DNA of 64,000 nucleotides from the NCBI RefSeq assembly GCF_963666195.1, contig NZ_OY762653.1, positions 496,001 through 560,000 on the forward strand, written 5' to 3'. Positions 6,820-16,708 of the stretch are shown here, piece by piece (positions within the stretch are counted from its first letter, which is position 1; each line of letters begins with the position of its first letter). This DNA comes from Trichococcus shcherbakoviae. Lineage in GTDB: Bacteria; Bacillota; Bacilli; Lactobacillales; Aerococcaceae. Position numbers and translations under genes: made by a program. The notes beneath the pieces were generated by a model. The model was not told where the DNA came from. It saw only the letters and a program-made list of their open reading frames with translations, and did no database searches.

Positions 6820-7434
6820 TTACGGTTCTTCAATTGGAGAAAGTTCCGATTCGGTAACCCACTTATGGTTTTTGATCGTTTCCCCGGTGACCGTATCTAT
6901 GTAATCCACCATATAGACTGTAGTCGTTTCAGCCGCATCGATAGTGGCAGTAGCGCCGCTCATCCCTTCCGTGTGCTCGGCTTCCAGCATCACTTCACTG
7001 CCGACGCCTAATGGGTCTGTTCCGGCATCCATGATTTCTTCCTGGATCACCCATTGATGGTTCTCCACTCTTGGGTCTCCATTGGTTGGATCATAGGAAA
7101 CTTCATAGGCAACCGTGTCGAAAGCTCCAATGATTGTCGCTTCCGCACCTTCCATGCCTTCCATATGTCCTGCCTGCATGATGACGGAATCGCCAACTTT
7201 ATAAGTAGGATTCTCCGCTTCCATCAACCCTTCAGGAATTACACCGGAATCGTCATGGACCATATCCCCCATTCCTTCAGAACTGCTGACGGAAGACTCC
7301 TCAGCCATGCTTTCCATCGAAACACTCTCTACTTCGACAGAAGCTTCCTCAGTCGAAGTCTGCGTTGAACAAGCGGCCAATAATACGGTAGCCGATAGAC
7401 TGAAGAAACTCATCAACAATTTTCTTTGTTTCAT
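6820..7434 (-). CDS. DUF1541 (YdhK-like) lipoprotein
   Basis: A 204-residue exported lipoprotein. A signal peptide with the lipobox LLAAC precedes an acidic, methionine- and serine-rich linker (about residues 25-65). Two DUF1541 repeats then follow, recognisable by HMEGMEGAEATI and HTEGMSGATATI with NHQWV and NHKWV endings. Relatives such as Bacillus YdhK are found near metal-resistance genes; the function is not established. The ATG at 7434 is nine bases after AAAGGA; upstream in-frame ATGs lack spacing. The promoter is TTGAAA-17-TAAACT. Confidence 0.82.
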   Translation of the reverse strand: MKQRKLLMSFFSLSATVLLAACSTQTSTEEASVEVESVSMESMAEESSVSSSEGMGDMVHDDSGVIPEGLMEAENPTYKVGDSVIMQAGHMEGMEGAEATIIGAFDTVAYEVSYDPTNGDPRVENHQWVIQEEIMDAGTDPLGVGSEVMLEAEHTEGMSGATATIDAAETTTVYMVDYIDTVTGETIKNHKWVTESELSPIEEP

Positions 7435-7478
7435 TTTCATCCATCCTTTCTTAATGGTGGTGCTTGTCACTTATTTAT

Positions 7479-7507
7479 AGTTTATAGAAAATGACAGTAC
7501 ATTTCAA
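7479..7507 (-). promoter_or_regulatory. Promoter of the DUF1541 lipoprotein gene
   Basis: The minus strand has TTGAAA (7507-7502), a 17-base spacer and TAAACT (7484-7479). Confidence 0.6.
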
Positions 7508-7636
7508 AGGATAGCCCTTTCAGAATGGCCTCGGCGATAACCAGAAAGCTTCAGAATCCCTTCGCTCCGGTTCTGGGAAGCTTCACGATTCTCTTTTTAC
7601 TTGCGACAGGCTGCAAAAATATTTTGTGCATAATCC

Positions 7637-7664
7637 TTGCTTTTTGGAATGGATGCCGTATAAT
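7637..7664 (+). promoter_or_regulatory. Promoter of the tmRNA gene
   Basis: TTGCTT (7637-7642), a 16-base spacer and TATAAT (7659-7664). The start would lie about 29 bases before the mature tmRNA 5' end. Confidence 0.75.
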
Positions 7665-7699
7665 ATGAAATGCAAGATAACTCTGTGCATTCCCATTAC

Positions 7700-8060
7700 G
7701 GGGACGTTACGGATTCGACAGGTATAGGTCGAGCTTTTGATGCGCTCCGTAGGTTACGTCTACGCTAAAACGTTACAGTTAAAACAACTGACAAAACACA
7801 AAACAACACTTTAGCTTTCGCTGCTTAATTGTAGCTAGCTAAGATCCTCCTGGTATCGCCCATGTACTCAGATCAGGGTCTCAATGATGTGGGATACGCT
7901 GTGACCTTCCATCTGGAGGAATCAGAAGAGAACAATCAGATTAGCCAACAATAATGCCTGTTAAACGGCTAGTTCAAGGCGAATTCCAATAGTTTAACTA
8001 TGAGCGTAGACTTGGAAGTGCCGATATGCTTGGACACGGGTTCGACTCCCGTCGTCTCCA
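7700..8060 (+). ncRNA. ssrA: tmRNA (10Sa RNA)
   Basis: The 5' end GGGGACGTTACGGATTCGAC and the 3' end TTCGACTCCCGTCGTCTCCA form the tRNA-like domain (GGGGACG with CGTCTCC); the CCA tail is not encoded. The molecule rescues stalled ribosomes with SmpB, whose gene is in this window, and tags the protein for proteolysis. The tag frame ends at TAA 7826-7828 and reads ...TQNNTLAFAA. Upstream in that frame a stop occurs at 7766, so the tag begins between 7769 and about 7790; VKTTDKTQNNTLAFAA is one candidate. No alanine resume codon is evident in frame. Confidence 0.95.
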
Positions 8061-8073
8061 TCTAGATGAAGGC

Positions 8074-8134
8074 AACACCCCACAGAAATGCCGATATGAA
8101 GCGATTCATTCGACATTTCGTGGGGTGTTTTTTG
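8074..8134 (+). terminator. Terminator of ssrA
   Basis: AACACCCCAC-GAAATG pairs with CATTTC-GTGGGGTGTT, followed by six Ts. Confidence 0.9.
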
Positions 8135-8240
8135 TCGTTCATCAAGTTGATTGGATGAGAGAACGCAGCGGACGGCCCCTTGGACTAAGGTCTCGACTGT
8201 TTGGGTTTGTGGCCTGCATCAACTACCGACACAAACAAAA

Positions 8241-8286
8241 GAAAAGAGAAGCGGCCGCCTCCAATGAGGTACCCGCTTCTCTTTTC
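8241..8286 (-). terminator. Terminator of the carAB operon
   Basis: GAAAAGAGAAGCGG on the left pairs with CCGCTTCTCTTTTC on the right. It lies 12 bases past the carB stop; the T-rich arm trails on the minus strand. Confidence 0.85.
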
Positions 8287-8297
8287 TGCTTTACAGC

Positions 8298-11200
8298 TTA
8301 TTTACTCATGTCTTCCAATTGGAAATGGATGGTTTCCATCGCTTGCAGCAAAGCTTCTGCTGTATCCAATGAAGTCAAACATGGGATGTTGTTTTCGACT
8401 GCTTCACGGCGGATCAAGAATCCGTCGGTCTCGCTCGTCTTACCTTCCGTCATCGTATTGACAACCAAGTTGATGCGGCCGTCGCGGATGGCGTCGAGGA
8501 TGTCGTTGCTGTTCTCATTGATTTTCTCAATGACGTCGACTTTGATTCCTTCTGCTTCCAAAGCTTTACCGGTACCTGTCGTAGCAACGATGTGGTAGCC
8601 TAATGAAATCAAGCGTTTCGCCAATGGGATGATTTCTTCTTTGTCTTTATCCGATACAGTCATCAATGCCGTGCCATAGTCAGGCACATTCACGCCGGAT
8701 GCGATAAAACCTTTATACAAAGCTTTCGGCAAGTTGACATCTTTACCGATGATCTCTCCTGTGGACTTCATTTCAGGTCCCAGAACCGTGTCGACTTTCT
8801 TCAGTTTACTGAAACTGAAGACTGGCATCTTCACGTATACGCCTGATTTTGAAGGAACCAAACCTGTCTTGTAACCCATATCCTTCAGCTTCAGTCCTAG
8901 GATTCCTTTTGTGGCCAATTTCGCCATCGGAATACCGGTCACTTTGCTCAGGAACGGGATCGTCCGGCTCGCGCGCGGATTCACTTCGATGATGTAGACG
9001 ACGCCTTCGCTGATGACGAACTGGATGTTCACCAAGCCGATGGTGTTCAGGCCTTGCGCCACACGGATCGTATAGTCTTCGATCGTTTGGATCAATTCAG
9101 GTGACAAGTTTTGCGGCGGGTAAACAGCGATCGAGTCGCCCGAGTGGACGCCGGCGCGTTCGATGTGTTCCATGATGCCCGGGATCAGGACGGTTTCGCC
9201 GTCGCAGATCGCATCGACTTCCAACTCTTGTCCGATCAGGTAATGATCGACCAGGACCGGACGTTCCGGACTGGCCACGACCGCTTCGCGCATGTATTTC
9301 TCCAGATCCGCTTGGTTGTAGACGATCTGCATCGCCCGGCCGCCCAATACGTAGGACGGACGCACCAAGACCGGATAACCGATTTCGTCGGCAACTGCGA
9401 CCGCTTCTTCAACGGTCACAGCTGTCTTGCCGGGTGCTTGCGGGATATCCAAGTCGCGCAACAACTGTTCGAACAGCTTGCGGTCTTCAGCGCGGTCCAG
9501 ATCTTCCAGGCTCGTGCCCAGGATCTTCACGCCGTGTTTCACCAATTTGTCAGCCAGGTTGATGGCCGTTTGGCCACCGAACTGCACAACGACGCCCAGC
9601 GGTTGTTCCAGGTCGATGATGGCCATCACGTCTTCTTCGGTCAAGGGTTCGAAATACAGCTTGTCAGAGATCGAGAAGTCCGTCGAAACGGTTTCCGGGT
9701 TGTTGTTGACGACGATCGCTTCATAGCCGGCTTCCTGGATTGCCCAGACCGCATGCACGGTTGCGTAGTCGAACTCGACCCCTTGGCCGATACGGATCGG
9801 ACCGGAACCCAAGACGATGACTTTTTCGCGATCGCTCGGGAAAGATTCCTGTTCCATCTCATACGTGCTGTAGAAGTACGGTGTGAAGGATTCGAATTCG
9901 CCCGCACACGTATCCACCATCTTGAAGACAGGGACGATGCCGTTGGCTTTACGCAACGCGTAGATGTCTTCCGAAGCCATGCCCCACAATTCAGCGATGA
10001 TTTCATCGCTGAAGCCGTATTTCTTCGCTTCGCGCAGGATTTCCAAGTCTTTCGGTTCAGCTGCCGCCACTTCCTTCTCCAAGTCGATGATGTGCTTGAA
10101 TTTGTACAGGAAGAAGTAGTCGATTTCGCTCCATTCATGGATCGTTTCCGGTGTCACGCCGCGGCGCAACGCTTCTCCCAGATAGAAAAGACGTTCGTCG
10201 CAAGCGACTCGGATGTTCTGTTCGATTTCTGCCATCGTCACGGTCTGGCCTTGGTCTTTCGGCAAGGCCAGATGGTTGACGCCGTATTCCAAAGAACGGA
10301 CGGCTTTCAGCATCGATTCCTCGAACGTATGGCCCATGGCCATGACTTCGCCAGTCGCTTTCATCTGTGTGCCGAGGGTGCGGTCGCCCTTTTCGAATTT
10401 ATCGAACGGGAAACGCGGGATTTTGGAGACGATGTAATCCAAAGCCGGCTCGAAAGCCGCATAGGAAGTGCCGGTTACCGGGTTCTTCATTTCATCCAAA
10501 GTCAGACCGACAGCGATCTTCGCCGCCATCTTCGCGATCGGGTAACCGGTCGCTTTACTCGCCAAAGCCGAAGAACGGCTGACGCGCGGGTTCACTTCGA
10601 TGATGTAGTAGTCGAACGAGTACGGATCCAATGCCAACTGCACATTGCAGCCGCCTTCGATTTTCAAGGCTCGGATGATCTGCAGGGAGACATCGCGCAA
10701 CATTTGGTATTCTTTATCGGATAAGGTTTGGGAAGGCGCCACGACGATGGAATCGCCTGTGTGGACGCCAACCGGATCGATGTTTTCCATATTGCAGACA
10801 ACGATCGCATTGTCGTTGCTGTCGCGCATCACTTCGTATTCGATTTCCTTGAAGCCGGCGATCGATTTTTCCAACAGACATTGCGTTACTGGTGAGTAAC
10901 GCAAGCCGTTCGCTACGATTTCGCGCAGGTCAGCTTCATTGTGACAGATACCGCCGCCAGTGCCGCCCATTGTGAAGGCCGGACGGACGATCAGAGGATA
11001 TCCGATTTCCGCTGCGAAGCGAAGCGCTTCGTCCACAGTATGGATGATGTCGCTTTCCGGAACCGGCTGATTCAATTCCGCCATCAATTGACGGAACAGA
11101 TCACGGTCTTCGGCTTGTTGGATGGAACTCAATTTTGTTCCCAATAGCTCGACATTGAATTCTTCCAATACGCCTGCTTTATCCAATTCCACGGCCATGT

Positions 11201-11489
11201 TCAGACCGGTCTGGCCGCCCAATGTCGGCAATAAGGCATCCGGGCGCTCTTTGCGGATGATGTTCGTGATGAATTCTACAGTGAGTGGCTCCATATAGAC
11301 TTTATCAGCGATTTCAACGTCCGTCATGATTGTAGCAGGGTTGGAGTTGACCAATATGACTTTGTATCCTTCTTCTCTTAAAGCCAAGCATGCTTGCGTT
11401 CCGGCATAGTCAAATTCAGCGGCTTGGCCGATGATGATGGGGCCCGAGCCGATCACTAAGATGGATTGAATGTCGGTACGTTTAGGCAT
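8298..11489 (-). CDS. carB: Carbamoyl-phosphate synthase large subunit
   Basis: A 1063-residue enzyme that makes carbamoyl phosphate from bicarbonate, ammonia (passed from CarA) and two ATP, for pyrimidines and arginine. It has the full layout: two tandem ATP-grasp halves (starting near [20 protein letters not shown] and [20 protein letters not shown]), an oligomerisation region, and a C-terminal MGS-like allosteric domain. Its start overlaps the carA stop by eight bases, so translation is probably coupled. The PyrR-type attenuator upstream of carA suggests control by pyrimidines. Confidence 0.97.
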   Translation of the reverse strand: MPKRTDIQSILVIGSGPIIIGQAAEFDYAGTQACLALREEGYKVILVNSNPATIMTDVEIADKVYMEPLTVEFITNIIRKERPDALLPTLGGQTGLNMAVELDKAGVLEEFNVELLGTKLSSIQQAEDRDLFRQLMAELNQPVPESDIIHTVDEALRFAAEIGYPLIVRPAFTMGGTGGGICHNEADLREIVANGLRYSPVTQCLLEKSIAGFKEIEYEVMRDSNDNAIVVCNMENIDPVGVHTGDSIVVAPSQTLSDKEYQMLRDVSLQIIRALKIEGGCNVQLALDPYSFDYYIIEVNPRVSRSSALASKATGYPIAKMAAKIAVGLTLDEMKNPVTGTSYAAFEPALDYIVSKIPRFPFDKFEKGDRTLGTQMKATGEVMAMGHTFEESMLKAVRSLEYGVNHLALPKDQGQTVTMAEIEQNIRVACDERLFYLGEALRRGVTPETIHEWSEIDYFFLYKFKHIIDLEKEVAAAEPKDLEILREAKKYGFSDEIIAELWGMASEDIYALRKANGIVPVFKMVDTCAGEFESFTPYFYSTYEMEQESFPSDREKVIVLGSGPIRIGQGVEFDYATVHAVWAIQEAGYEAIVVNNNPETVSTDFSISDKLYFEPLTEEDVMAIIDLEQPLGVVVQFGGQTAINLADKLVKHGVKILGTSLEDLDRAEDRKLFEQLLRDLDIPQAPGKTAVTVEEAVAVADEIGYPVLVRPSYVLGGRAMQIVYNQADLEKYMREAVVASPERPVLVDHYLIGQELEVDAICDGETVLIPGIMEHIERAGVHSGDSIAVYPPQNLSPELIQTIEDYTIRVAQGLNTIGLVNIQFVISEGVVYIIEVNPRASRTIPFLSKVTGIPMAKLATKGILGLKLKDMGYKTGLVPSKSGVYVKMPVFSFSKLKKVDTVLGPEMKSTGEIIGKDVNLPKALYKGFIASGVNVPDYGTALMTVSDKDKEEIIPLAKRLISLGYHIVATTGTGKALEAEGIKVDVIEKINENSNDILDAIRDGRINLVVNTMTEGKTSETDGFLIRREAVENNIPCLTSLDTAEALLQAMETIHFQLEDMSK

Positions 11490-12582
11490 GTTGTTTTCCT
11501 CCTTGGACTGCTTTCATCATATTTACAAAATGATCAAACAAGTAATTGGCATCGTGCGGTCCGGGCGCTGCTTCCGGATGGTATTGAACCGAGAAGACCG
11601 GTTTGGTTTTGTGTTTGACGCCTTCGTTCGTGCCGTCGTTCAAGGCGCGGTGAGTTGCGACCAAGTCTGTTTGGCTCAGGCTATCTTCATCCACGGCGTA
11701 GCCATGATTTTGGCTCGTCAGGCTGATTTTTCCGGTTGTAAGATCCTTCACCGGATGATTTGCGCCGCGGTGACCGAATTTCATTTTGTAGGTTGTCGCA
11801 CCGCCGGCTAATGAGATCAGCTGGTGGCCTAAGCAAATACCGAACATCGGCAAGTTTTCCTGCGCGATCAATTGCTTGATCGTTTCGATTGCTTCCGGAA
11901 CGGATGTCGGATCTCCAGGTCCATTGCTCAACATGATGCCGGCAGGATTGAAAGCTAGAATTTCGTCTGCGCTTGTGTTCCAAGGAGCCAGAATGACTTC
12001 GCAGCCTCTTTTCAATAATTCTGCAAGGATGTTGTCTTTGAATCCGAAGTCAAGCAAGACGACGCGTGGGCCTTCACCCGCAAATATTTTGATTTCTTTT
12101 GTTGAATTCAATTGGATTTCGTCAACCGGTAATACGTAGGCTTTCAATGATGCAACAATCGCATCCAAGTTGTCCGCATTGCTTACCATTGTGCCGCGCA
12201 TAACGCCGGCGTTACGGATTTTTTTGGTGATGCTGCGTGTGTCCACGCCGTAGATTCCTGGTACATCAAAGTCCTTCAAAGCTTCATCCAATGTTTTGGT
12301 GGAGCGGAAGTTGCTTGGATGTTCCGCCACTTCATGCACGACCATCCCTTTCAAGCCCGGAAGCACACCTTCATAGTCGTCTACGTTGATGCCGTAGTTG
12401 CCGATCAACGGATACGTGAAAGTGATGATTTGGCCTGTGTAGGAAGGATCTGACAAAGTTTCTTGGTAACCTGTCATCCCTGTGTTGAATACGATCTCCC
12501 CGATTGCATCTTTTTCTGATCCGAAAGCATATCCTGGATAGCAGCTGCCATCTTCTAAAACTAAAAATCTACGTTGTTTCAT
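11482..12582 (-). CDS. carA: Carbamoyl-phosphate synthase small (glutaminase) subunit
   Basis: A 366-residue class I glutamine amidotransferase subunit that releases ammonia from glutamine and channels it to CarB. The nucleophile cysteine is in [10 protein letters not shown] and the His/Glu pair in [12 protein letters not shown]. The start at 12582 follows AGGAGG with a six-base spacer; the frame is open upstream to 12660, but that part overlaps the attenuator terminator. It is the first gene of the carAB operon, with a leader of about 200 bases. Confidence 0.97.
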   Translation of the reverse strand: MKQRRFLVLEDGSCYPGYAFGSEKDAIGEIVFNTGMTGYQETLSDPSYTGQIITFTYPLIGNYGINVDDYEGVLPGLKGMVVHEVAEHPSNFRSTKTLDEALKDFDVPGIYGVDTRSITKKIRNAGVMRGTMVSNADNLDAIVASLKAYVLPVDEIQLNSTKEIKIFAGEGPRVVLLDFGFKDNILAELLKRGCEVILAPWNTSADEILAFNPAGIMLSNGPGDPTSVPEAIETIKQLIAQENLPMFGICLGHQLISLAGGATTYKMKFGHRGANHPVKDLTTGKISLTSQNHGYAVDEDSLSQTDLVATHRALNDGTNEGVKHKTKPVFSVQYHPEAAPGPHDANYLFDHFVNMMKAVQGGKQHA

Positions 12583-12644
12583 GTTGTTCCTCCTGATTTC
12601 TGATTGACAAGGTACGTACCTCACTTGCATGAAAAATAGGAAAA

Positions 12645-12678
12645 TGTAAAAAAAACACACCTATTATTGGGCGTGTTT
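12645..12678 (-). terminator. Attenuator terminator in the car leader
   Basis: On the minus strand ACACGCC pairs with GGTGTGT around a short loop, followed by eight Ts, well before the carA start. It lies downstream of the PyrR-binding hairpin, which is the arrangement of pyr attenuation in Firmicutes. Confidence 0.8.
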
Positions 12679-12703
12679 CAACGGTTGTTTACATTAATCG
12701 TTT

Positions 12704-12730
12704 CACATGCCTTGTTAGCCTCTCTGTGCT
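12704..12730 (-). promoter_or_regulatory. PyrR-binding anti-antiterminator of carAB
   Basis: The minus-strand leader reads CACAGAGAGGCTAACAAGGC, matching the conserved AGAGAGGCU...CAAGG loop bound by the PyrR protein with UMP/UTP. When PyrR binds, this hairpin stops the antiterminator forming and the downstream terminator acts, shutting off car when pyrimidines are ample. That mechanism is family knowledge; pyrR itself is not in the window. Confidence 0.82.
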
Positions 12731-12785
12731 AATTTAAAGACGTTCTAGCCACGCTGTATCCCGTACAGTATTGTGGATTACGTTA

Positions 12786-12814
12786 ATTTTAGACTATCCG
12801 GACGGAATTTTCAA
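12786..12814 (-). promoter_or_regulatory. Promoter of carAB
   Basis: The minus strand has TTGAAA (12814-12809), a 17-base spacer and TAAAAT (12791-12786). Confidence 0.75.
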
Positions 12815-12876
12815 TTGATATTTCCAAAAAATGAAAAAAAGATGTGATTTTTAATTGTTCTTGACTCTAAAATACA

Positions 12877-12913
12877 GAAAAACCCTTGGAAACAAAGGGT
12901 TTTGTTCCAAGGG
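12877..12913 (-). terminator. Terminator of the histidine phosphatase gene
   Basis: CCCTTGGAAC pairs with GTTTCCAAGGG around an AT-rich loop, then five Ts on the minus strand. Confidence 0.8.
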
Positions 12914-12925
12914 CACTGCTTTAAT

Positions 12926-13678
12926 TTATTTGACGTCCTCTTCGACTTTATCGGCAGGCGTCACTTTATGGACTTCCGGCTCCTGCTCATCGCCAGGCGT
13001 GAAGTCATCGACAAAATGATCGGTGCCGTTGTAGAGATCCAAGTGATAGAAGCCATCCTCATAGCGGACGACCGAAATGCTGGCATTATCCAGATGGCGG
13101 TCGATCGAGAAATCAGGAATGACGGCATGGATCATGTTGCGGATCGTCATCCCGTGGGAAACGATCAGAATGTTTCTTTCGGAATCGCGGTGCTCGCTGA
13201 TCAGCTTGATCAAGCCTCGTTCGACGCGCAGCCAGAAAGTCATGTAATCTTCCGCTTCGTGGTAAGGATCCATTTCTTTCAATCCGTTCAATTCTTCGAT
13301 GACGGAGCGGTGGGCATCATAATTCGGCTCACCATCCGCGCTTCCGAGGAATTTATTCAGGTTCCCCCAGGTTTCGCTCGCATCCAGCCCTTCAAAAGAG
13401 CCAAAGAAAATCTCCCTGAATTCGGGCATGGCCACCACTTTCAAATGGTCGGCATGCTGGTTTTCCTTCAAAATGATCTGTGCTGTTTCAAATGTCCTTC
13501 TCAAGTCGCTGCAGTAGACCGCATCGAACTTGACATCGCCCAAGCCTGCTCCGCTTCTCATGACGTCGCGTCTGCCTCTGGGCGTCAGTGGTGTGTCGGA
13601 CCAGCCTTGCATCCGATTGTATTTATTCAGATAAGTTTCTCCGTGTCGCATAAAATAAAACGTTACTCCCTTTTTCAA
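12926..13678 (-). CDS. Histidine phosphatase (phosphoglycerate mutase-like) family protein
   Basis: A 250-residue member of the histidine phosphatase superfamily with the catalytic RHG motif (FMRHGETYLN) and the second histidine in IVSHGMTIRNMIH. Such proteins are phosphatases or cofactor-dependent mutases; the longer inserted middle (about residues 70-130) and the substrate are not assignable here. The likely start is a TTG with GAGGCGGG upstream; the ATG of MRHG lies 14 bases after GGGAG and would remove the first strand. It sits about 100 bases downstream of fbp, and no terminator separates them. Confidence 0.82.
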   Translation of the reverse strand: MKKGVTFYFMRHGETYLNKYNRMQGWSDTPLTPRGRRDVMRSGAGLGDVKFDAVYCSDLRRTFETAQIILKENQHADHLKVVAMPEFREIFFGSFEGLDASETWGNLNKFLGSADGEPNYDAHRSVIEELNGLKEMDPYHEAEDYMTFWLRVERGLIKLISEHRDSERNILIVSHGMTIRNMIHAVIPDFSIDRHLDNASISVVRYEDGFYHLDLYNGTDHFVDDFTPGDEQEPEVHKVTPADKVEEDVK

Positions 13679-13778
13679 GGTTAACCCGCCTCTCTCAAGC
13701 TACTTTCGCATTAGGATACTTGCTTTCCTTCTCTTATCTTAACAATTCCGGCGGCTGATTGCATCTATTTTCATGCAA

Positions 13779-15764
13779 CTATTTGTCGCTGAGCAGATCT
13801 TCGACGATTTCACCGGATTTGTAGGCGCGCAGCAGCTGCTGCAGATCAATGACTTGTTGGGTCAGCCTCTTGCCGACATCCGTCTGCCTTACCGTCTTGC
13901 GCTCCAATTCCTTGTCGACGATGCGTCGGGTCGAAACGATGTCCTTTTCGTTTTCGATGGCATCCTGTCGGGAAGTGAACGGCTGGTGCGAAACCAACTG
14001 CATTCCGAAGGAGTTGTACAGCAGCGTATAGCCGGCCAGCCCTGTCGTATTCTGGTAGGCTTTCGAGAAGCCGCCGTCGATGACGATCAGTTTGCCGTCC
14101 GCCTTCAACGGATTCTCGCCGATCTTTTCTTTAACTGGCGTGTGACCATTGATGATATGGCCTTTTTTCGGATCCAGTCCGAATTCCTTCAGTATTTTGT
14201 AGGACAGTTCCACATTGTCGCGCTGCTCGTAATACAGGTTTTTCTTCTCAACATGAGTTTCTTTGTCGGCACAATAGAGACGCTCGAAAGTCGTCATCTT
14301 GTCCTTGCCGAACAAGGAAGAAGCTTTTCCTTCCCACAAATACCAGATCAGATCCAGGCTACGGATGTTGTGTTTCGTTGCTTCGCGGTTCAGGTAACCT
14401 CTGCGCAACACTTCCTCGTATTTGTCCAGGAGGGCTTTGCCGCTGTACTTGACGTTTGCGATCGCCATCTCCATGAAGCTGCCATCCGGATTCAGCGGCA
14501 CGCAGCCGTGGAACAACAGATTGTCGTTGTAGCTCAAATACATGCTGCCTTTACTGAGAAGGAACTGAACATGCTTCTGCAGTCTTTCGGAATTCTGGAA
14601 ACCGGTCATGAGTCTCTCGACAACCAGAATTTCCTCTTCGGTCAAGCGGTACGGATCAGCTGGATCGACTGTCGGGAAATAATCGCACAGCAGCGGATAT
14701 TCTTTCCCATCCAACTTCACGGTTCCCTTTTCGTAATCGATGAAGTCTAGCACCATCCGATCGGCCATGTCGAATTCAGGGTGGCGTTTGATGATTTCCC
14801 CTTCGAGCTTGAATTGGATGATCGAAATGGCTTGATTCATTTTAGCGATTTGACGAAGTTCTTCCGGGAAGATTTTGTTTTCGTCCTCGGTGTTGATTTT
14901 CGGCATGAACGGTTCATAGCGATCCTCTTTGTAGACCATTTCCGCGAACGTGATCAACGGACGCAAGGAGATGCCATAAGCATCCTCGATAATTTCAAGG
15001 TTGTTGTAACGGGCCGAGATGCGGATGACATTGGCCATACAGGCTACTGACCCGCTCGCGGCACCCATCCAGAGGACATCATGGTTGCCCCATTGGATAT
15101 CCAACTCGTGGCCATCCATGAAGGTATCGATGATTTTGTCAGGGAATGGGCCTCGGTCGTAGATGTCCCCGACTACATGCAGGTGGTCGACCACAAGGCG
15201 TTGGATGACATGCGAAATGGCAGCGATCAGCTCTGTCGCGCGGTCCAGGGAAATGACTGTTTTGATGATTTTTTCGTAATAATCCTCTTTGTTCGTCATA
15301 ATCGTGTCTTTGAAAAGCAGCTCTTCGATGATATAGGCATAATCGGCCGGGATTGCCTTTCTGACTTTCGAGCGTGTGTATTTCGAAACGGTGAAGGCGC
15401 ACAATTCCGTGATGCGCAGTAAGGTCAACGAATAAAATTCATTGATTTCCTCTTCGGAATCCAGGCTGTCCACGATCATATCGATTTTGTCTTCCGGGTA
15501 ATAGACGATCGTCGCAAGCTGATTCATCTCGCGGGTGCTCAGTCTCCCTTGGAAAATTTCCCGGATTTTTTCTTTGACGTTCCCGGATCCATTCCTGAGT
15601 ACATGCTGCACGGCATCGTATTCCCCGTGCAGGTCGCTGATGAAGTGCTCGGTTGCTTTCGGCAAGTTCATGATGGCTTCCAAGTTGATGATTTCGGTTA
15701 CAGTTTTTGCTGCTGTCGGATATTCTTTTGCCAGCAATCGAAGATACTTGTCTTTCGTTATCAT
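13779..15764 (-). CDS. fbp: Fructose-1,6-bisphosphatase, class III
   Basis: A 661-residue class III fructose-1,6-bisphosphatase (Bacillus Fbp/YydE type), which removes the 1-phosphate from fructose 1,6-bisphosphate in gluconeogenesis. The calcineurin-like metal motifs are present: [14 protein letters not shown] near residue 43, GDIYDRGP near 200 and WGNHDVLW near 225, with a later INGHTPV histidine motif. Length fits the family (about 640-670). A GGGGTG ribosome-binding site precedes the ATG. Confidence 0.95.
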   Translation of the reverse strand: MITKDKYLRLLAKEYPTAAKTVTEIINLEAIMNLPKATEHFISDLHGEYDAVQHVLRNGSGNVKEKIREIFQGRLSTREMNQLATIVYYPEDKIDMIVDSLDSEEEINEFYSLTLLRITELCAFTVSKYTRSKVRKAIPADYAYIIEELLFKDTIMTNKEDYYEKIIKTVISLDRATELIAAISHVIQRLVVDHLHVVGDIYDRGPFPDKIIDTFMDGHELDIQWGNHDVLWMGAASGSVACMANVIRISARYNNLEIIEDAYGISLRPLITFAEMVYKEDRYEPFMPKINTEDENKIFPEELRQIAKMNQAISIIQFKLEGEIIKRHPEFDMADRMVLDFIDYEKGTVKLDGKEYPLLCDYFPTVDPADPYRLTEEEILVVERLMTGFQNSERLQKHVQFLLSKGSMYLSYNDNLLFHGCVPLNPDGSFMEMAIANVKYSGKALLDKYEEVLRRGYLNREATKHNIRSLDLIWYLWEGKASSLFGKDKMTTFERLYCADKETHVEKKNLYYEQRDNVELSYKILKEFGLDPKKGHIINGHTPVKEKIGENPLKADGKLIVIDGGFSKAYQNTTGLAGYTLLYNSFGMQLVSHQPFTSRQDAIENEKDIVSTRRIVDKELERKTVRQTDVGKRLTQQVIDLQQLLRAYKSGEIVEDLLSDK

Positions 15765-15995
15765 TACAATTACACCCCTACTTTTTTCAATTCACTCAGA
15801 ACGGAACCCCGCAAGGCAAACGTTGCTCACAGGATTATCTTTATTTTTCCTGACAAGATGATTACTTCTATCATAGCTTGAATTAAAAAAAAATGATAGA
15901 CAAGATACAAAAATTACACAATTGGTCACAATTTAGATAGTGTACCTGTCCGGGGGGTCTTGCATGGATCAAGCCAGCTCCGTTCAGGCTCCCAA

Positions 15996-16125
15996 CTCCG
16001 GTGAGGATTGTCTCGTCGGAGTTGAGTACGGATTCCGCTGCTCTCCTCCGGCGAAGGCTGCCTCGTCGGAGTTGAGCACGGATTCCACAGCTCTCCTCCG
16101 GCGAATCCTGGCTTCGCCGGAGCTG
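15996..16125. repeat. Three-unit hairpin array, exact 50-bp period
   Basis: Copies of CTCCGG-YGA ... TCGTCGGAG start at 15996, 16046 and 16096. The first two share the following spacer (GTTGAGYACGGATTCCRCWG); the third ends in a fully palindromic CTCCGGCGA/TCGCCGGAG pair. The array fills most of the 15765-16165 interval between fbp and the smpB terminator, where I see no gene. It matches the arrays at 4737 and 53955 in unit length and core. Confidence 0.75.
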
Positions 16126-16165
16126 GCGTTAACCTACCGCTACCGCCATACAGACGCTCAAACCG

Positions 16166-16207
16166 TAAAAAACGCGCCTGCACTCCATCAGGAATGCGGG
16201 CGCGTTC
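16166..16207 (-). terminator. Terminator of the smpB transcript
   Basis: AACGCGCC-GCAT pairs with GTGC-GGCGCGTT, followed by six Ts on the minus strand, 18 bases past the smpB stop. Confidence 0.85.
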
Positions 16208-16224
16208 GTTATTCACATTTATGC

Positions 16225-16683
16225 TTATCTTTCTTTCATCGCTCTGTCGATTTCGCGTTTCATATCCTTTTGCTTCAATGCGTCACGCTTGTCATAGCTC
16301 TTCTTCCCTTTTGCGAGTCCGATGAGCACTTTTGCGACGCCATTCTTGAGGTAGACCCTCAACGGCACCAGCGTAACACCGGTCGTCTTAGTCTCCTCGA
16401 TCAGGTACTTGATCTGCTTCTTGTGCAGCAATAATTTCCTGGTGCGCAGCGGATCATGGTTGAAGATATTGCCCTGTTCGAACGGGCTGATATGCACATT
16501 CTGAAGAAATACTTCCCCGTTCCGGATGCTTGCGTAGCCGTCCTTCAGGTTGATTTTCGCTTTGCGGACGGATTTGATTTCCGTTCCGGTCAGCACCATC
16601 CCGGCTTCTATCGTGTCGAGGATGATGTAATCATGGCTGGCTTTTCTGTTCTGCGCTAAAACTTTTCCTTCGCCTTTTGGCAT
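16225..16683 (-). CDS. smpB: SsrA-binding protein
   Basis: A 152-residue SmpB, the tmRNA partner that places the tRNA-like domain in the stalled ribosome. The [19 protein letters not shown] start, GTEIKSVR and the basic C-terminal helix ([19 protein letters not shown]) are characteristic. It lies 25 bases after rnr, and its RNA partner ssrA is about 8 kb away, so the trans-translation parts cluster here. Confidence 0.97.
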   Translation of the reverse strand: MPKGEGKVLAQNRKASHDYIILDTIEAGMVLTGTEIKSVRKAKINLKDGYASIRNGEVFLQNVHISPFEQGNIFNHDPLRTRKLLLHKKQIKYLIEETKTTGVTLVPLRVYLKNGVAKVLIGLAKGKKSYDKRDALKQKDMKREIDRAMKER

Positions 16684-16708
16684 AGTCCGGCACCTTCATT
16701 TCGTTAGC

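Noticed and set aside
7540-7600. Terminator-like hairpin between the lipoprotein gene and ssrA
   Set aside because: AAGCTTC and its partner can pair, but the following T run is short and no plus-strand gene precedes it.
8026-8598. A 190-codon plus-strand frame from the tmRNA 3' end into carB
   Set aside because: It crosses the tmRNA end and its terminator and is antisense to carB.
9111-10724. A 537-codon open frame on the plus strand opposite carB
   Set aside because: It lies wholly antisense to carB, whose full protein is conserved; it has no ribosome-binding site and its composition is that of a GC-phased shadow frame.
15926-16216. A 96-codon minus-strand frame over the hairpin array
   Set aside because: It is made of the 50-bp repeats and the smpB terminator and has no ribosome-binding site.
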